From Roseobacter sp. (GTDB taxonomy: Bacteria > Pseudomonadota > Alphaproteobacteria > Rhodobacterales > Rhodobacteraceae): 5,428 bases of DNA. Location of the stretch: the NCBI GenBank assembly GCA_024636425.1, contig JAGXHB010000114.1:1-5428 (forward strand), written 5' to 3'. The first letter of the stretch is position 1; every line of letters starts with the position of its first letter. Below the pieces are notes generated by a model that was not told the origin of the DNA, did not search any database, and saw only the letters and a program-made list of their open reading frames with translations. Positions 5,314-5,428 of the stretch are shown here, piece by piece. The position numbers and the translations under genes are program-made.

Positions 5314-5390
5314 TGGTACCACCTCCTGGTCTCGAACCAGGGACCTCTTGATCCACAATCAAGCGCTCTAACCAACTGAGCTAAGGCGGC
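5314..5390 (-). tRNA. tRNA-His (anticodon GTG), CCA encoded
   Basis: The minus strand folds into a full cloverleaf of 77 bases including CCA. The acceptor stem is GCCGCCT with AGGTGGT, including two G-U pairs. The D arm is GCTC-AGTTGGTTA-GAGC, the anticodon stem CTTGA/TCAAG holds loop TTGTGGA, and the T arm is CCTGG-TTCGAGA-CCAGG. The anticodon GTG (5354-5356) reads histidine codons. The 3' CCA is genomically encoded at 5316-5314. The base before G1 is T and the discriminator is A73, so the usual encoded G-1 and C73 of bacterial tRNA-His are missing. That is the derived state known from many alphaproteobacteria. Confidence 0.95.
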
Positions 5391-5399
5391 ACTGGCGTC

Positions 5400-5428
5400 G
5401 ATCTAGCGGTCATGCAAAAGGATTGCAA
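5400..5428 (-). promoter_or_regulatory. Candidate promoter of tRNA-His
   Basis: On the minus strand TTGCAA (5428-5423) and TAGATC (5405-5400) are 17 bases apart, and position and spacing would suit a short tRNA 5' leader. The -10 matches only 3 of 6 bases and the window ends at the -35, so support is weak. Confidence 0.25.

Noticed and set aside
5302..5316. G-rich run considered as a G-quadruplex.
   Set aside because: There are not four separated runs of three or more G; at best a weak two-layer structure could form.
4992..5375. The rluD frame stays open upstream as a much longer protein (about 470 residues).
   Set aside because: The extension is antisense to the membrane-protein gene and runs into tRNA-His. 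It has no pseudouridine-synthase similarity, and a strong ribosome site marks the ATG at 4991.
5275..5428. tRNA-His as an integration site with a mobile element.
   Set aside because: No integrase, direct repeat of the tRNA 3' end, or foreign-looking gene is present; the neighbours are core genes.

Overview
The window reads as ordinary chromosomal core DNA of an alphaproteobacterium, most likely a Rhodobacterales (Roseobacter/Rhodobacter-type) species. Three things point there. The sigma-32 protein has the alphaproteobacterial RpoH form. A small one-membrane-segment protein of a type I associate with Rhodobacterales (DUF6476-like) sits divergently beside rluD. The tRNA-His has the derived alphaproteobacterial 3' end (A73, no encoded G-1). 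The sequence is moderately GC-rich and gene-dense. I see no integrase, transposase, CRISPR array, phage gene or defence cassette.

Layout. Positions 1-1449 (+) hold the 3' part of a pepF-type M3 oligoendopeptidase. It is translationally coupled, through a TTGA overlap, to a GNAT acetyltransferase carrying an unusual C-terminal membrane hairpin. Positions 1450-2734 (-) hold a small YbiI-like DksA/TraR zinc-finger protein and, upstream of it, a Gfo/Idh/MocA-family NAD(P)-dependent oxidoreductase. The GNAT gene and the zinc-finger gene converge with no base between their stop codons. Positions 2735-2892 are non-coding: a strong intrinsic terminator for rpoH, preceded in the transcript by a 14-bp tandem repeat and a hairpin. 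Positions 2893-3789 (-) are rpoH. Positions 3790-3956 are the rpoH leader and promoter region, with a sigma-32-like promoter candidate that encloses a perfect inverted repeat. Positions 3957-4991 (-) are an RluD-type 23S rRNA pseudouridine synthase. Its start codon overlaps that of a divergent single-pass membrane protein at 4990-5274 (+). A tRNA-His (anticodon GTG) lies at 5314-5390 (-).

How the genes relate. Most are housekeeping or stress functions: peptide turnover, ribosome modification, the heat-shock sigma factor and a histidine tRNA. They are neighbours rather than one pathway. No stretch over 300 bases lacks a gene. I did not find a convincing new multi-gene system. The most interesting signals are small-scale: the repeat and hairpin block in the rpoH 3' UTR, the possible autoregulatory promoter and structured leader of rpoH, the overlapping divergent start codons, and the GNAT-membrane fusion.
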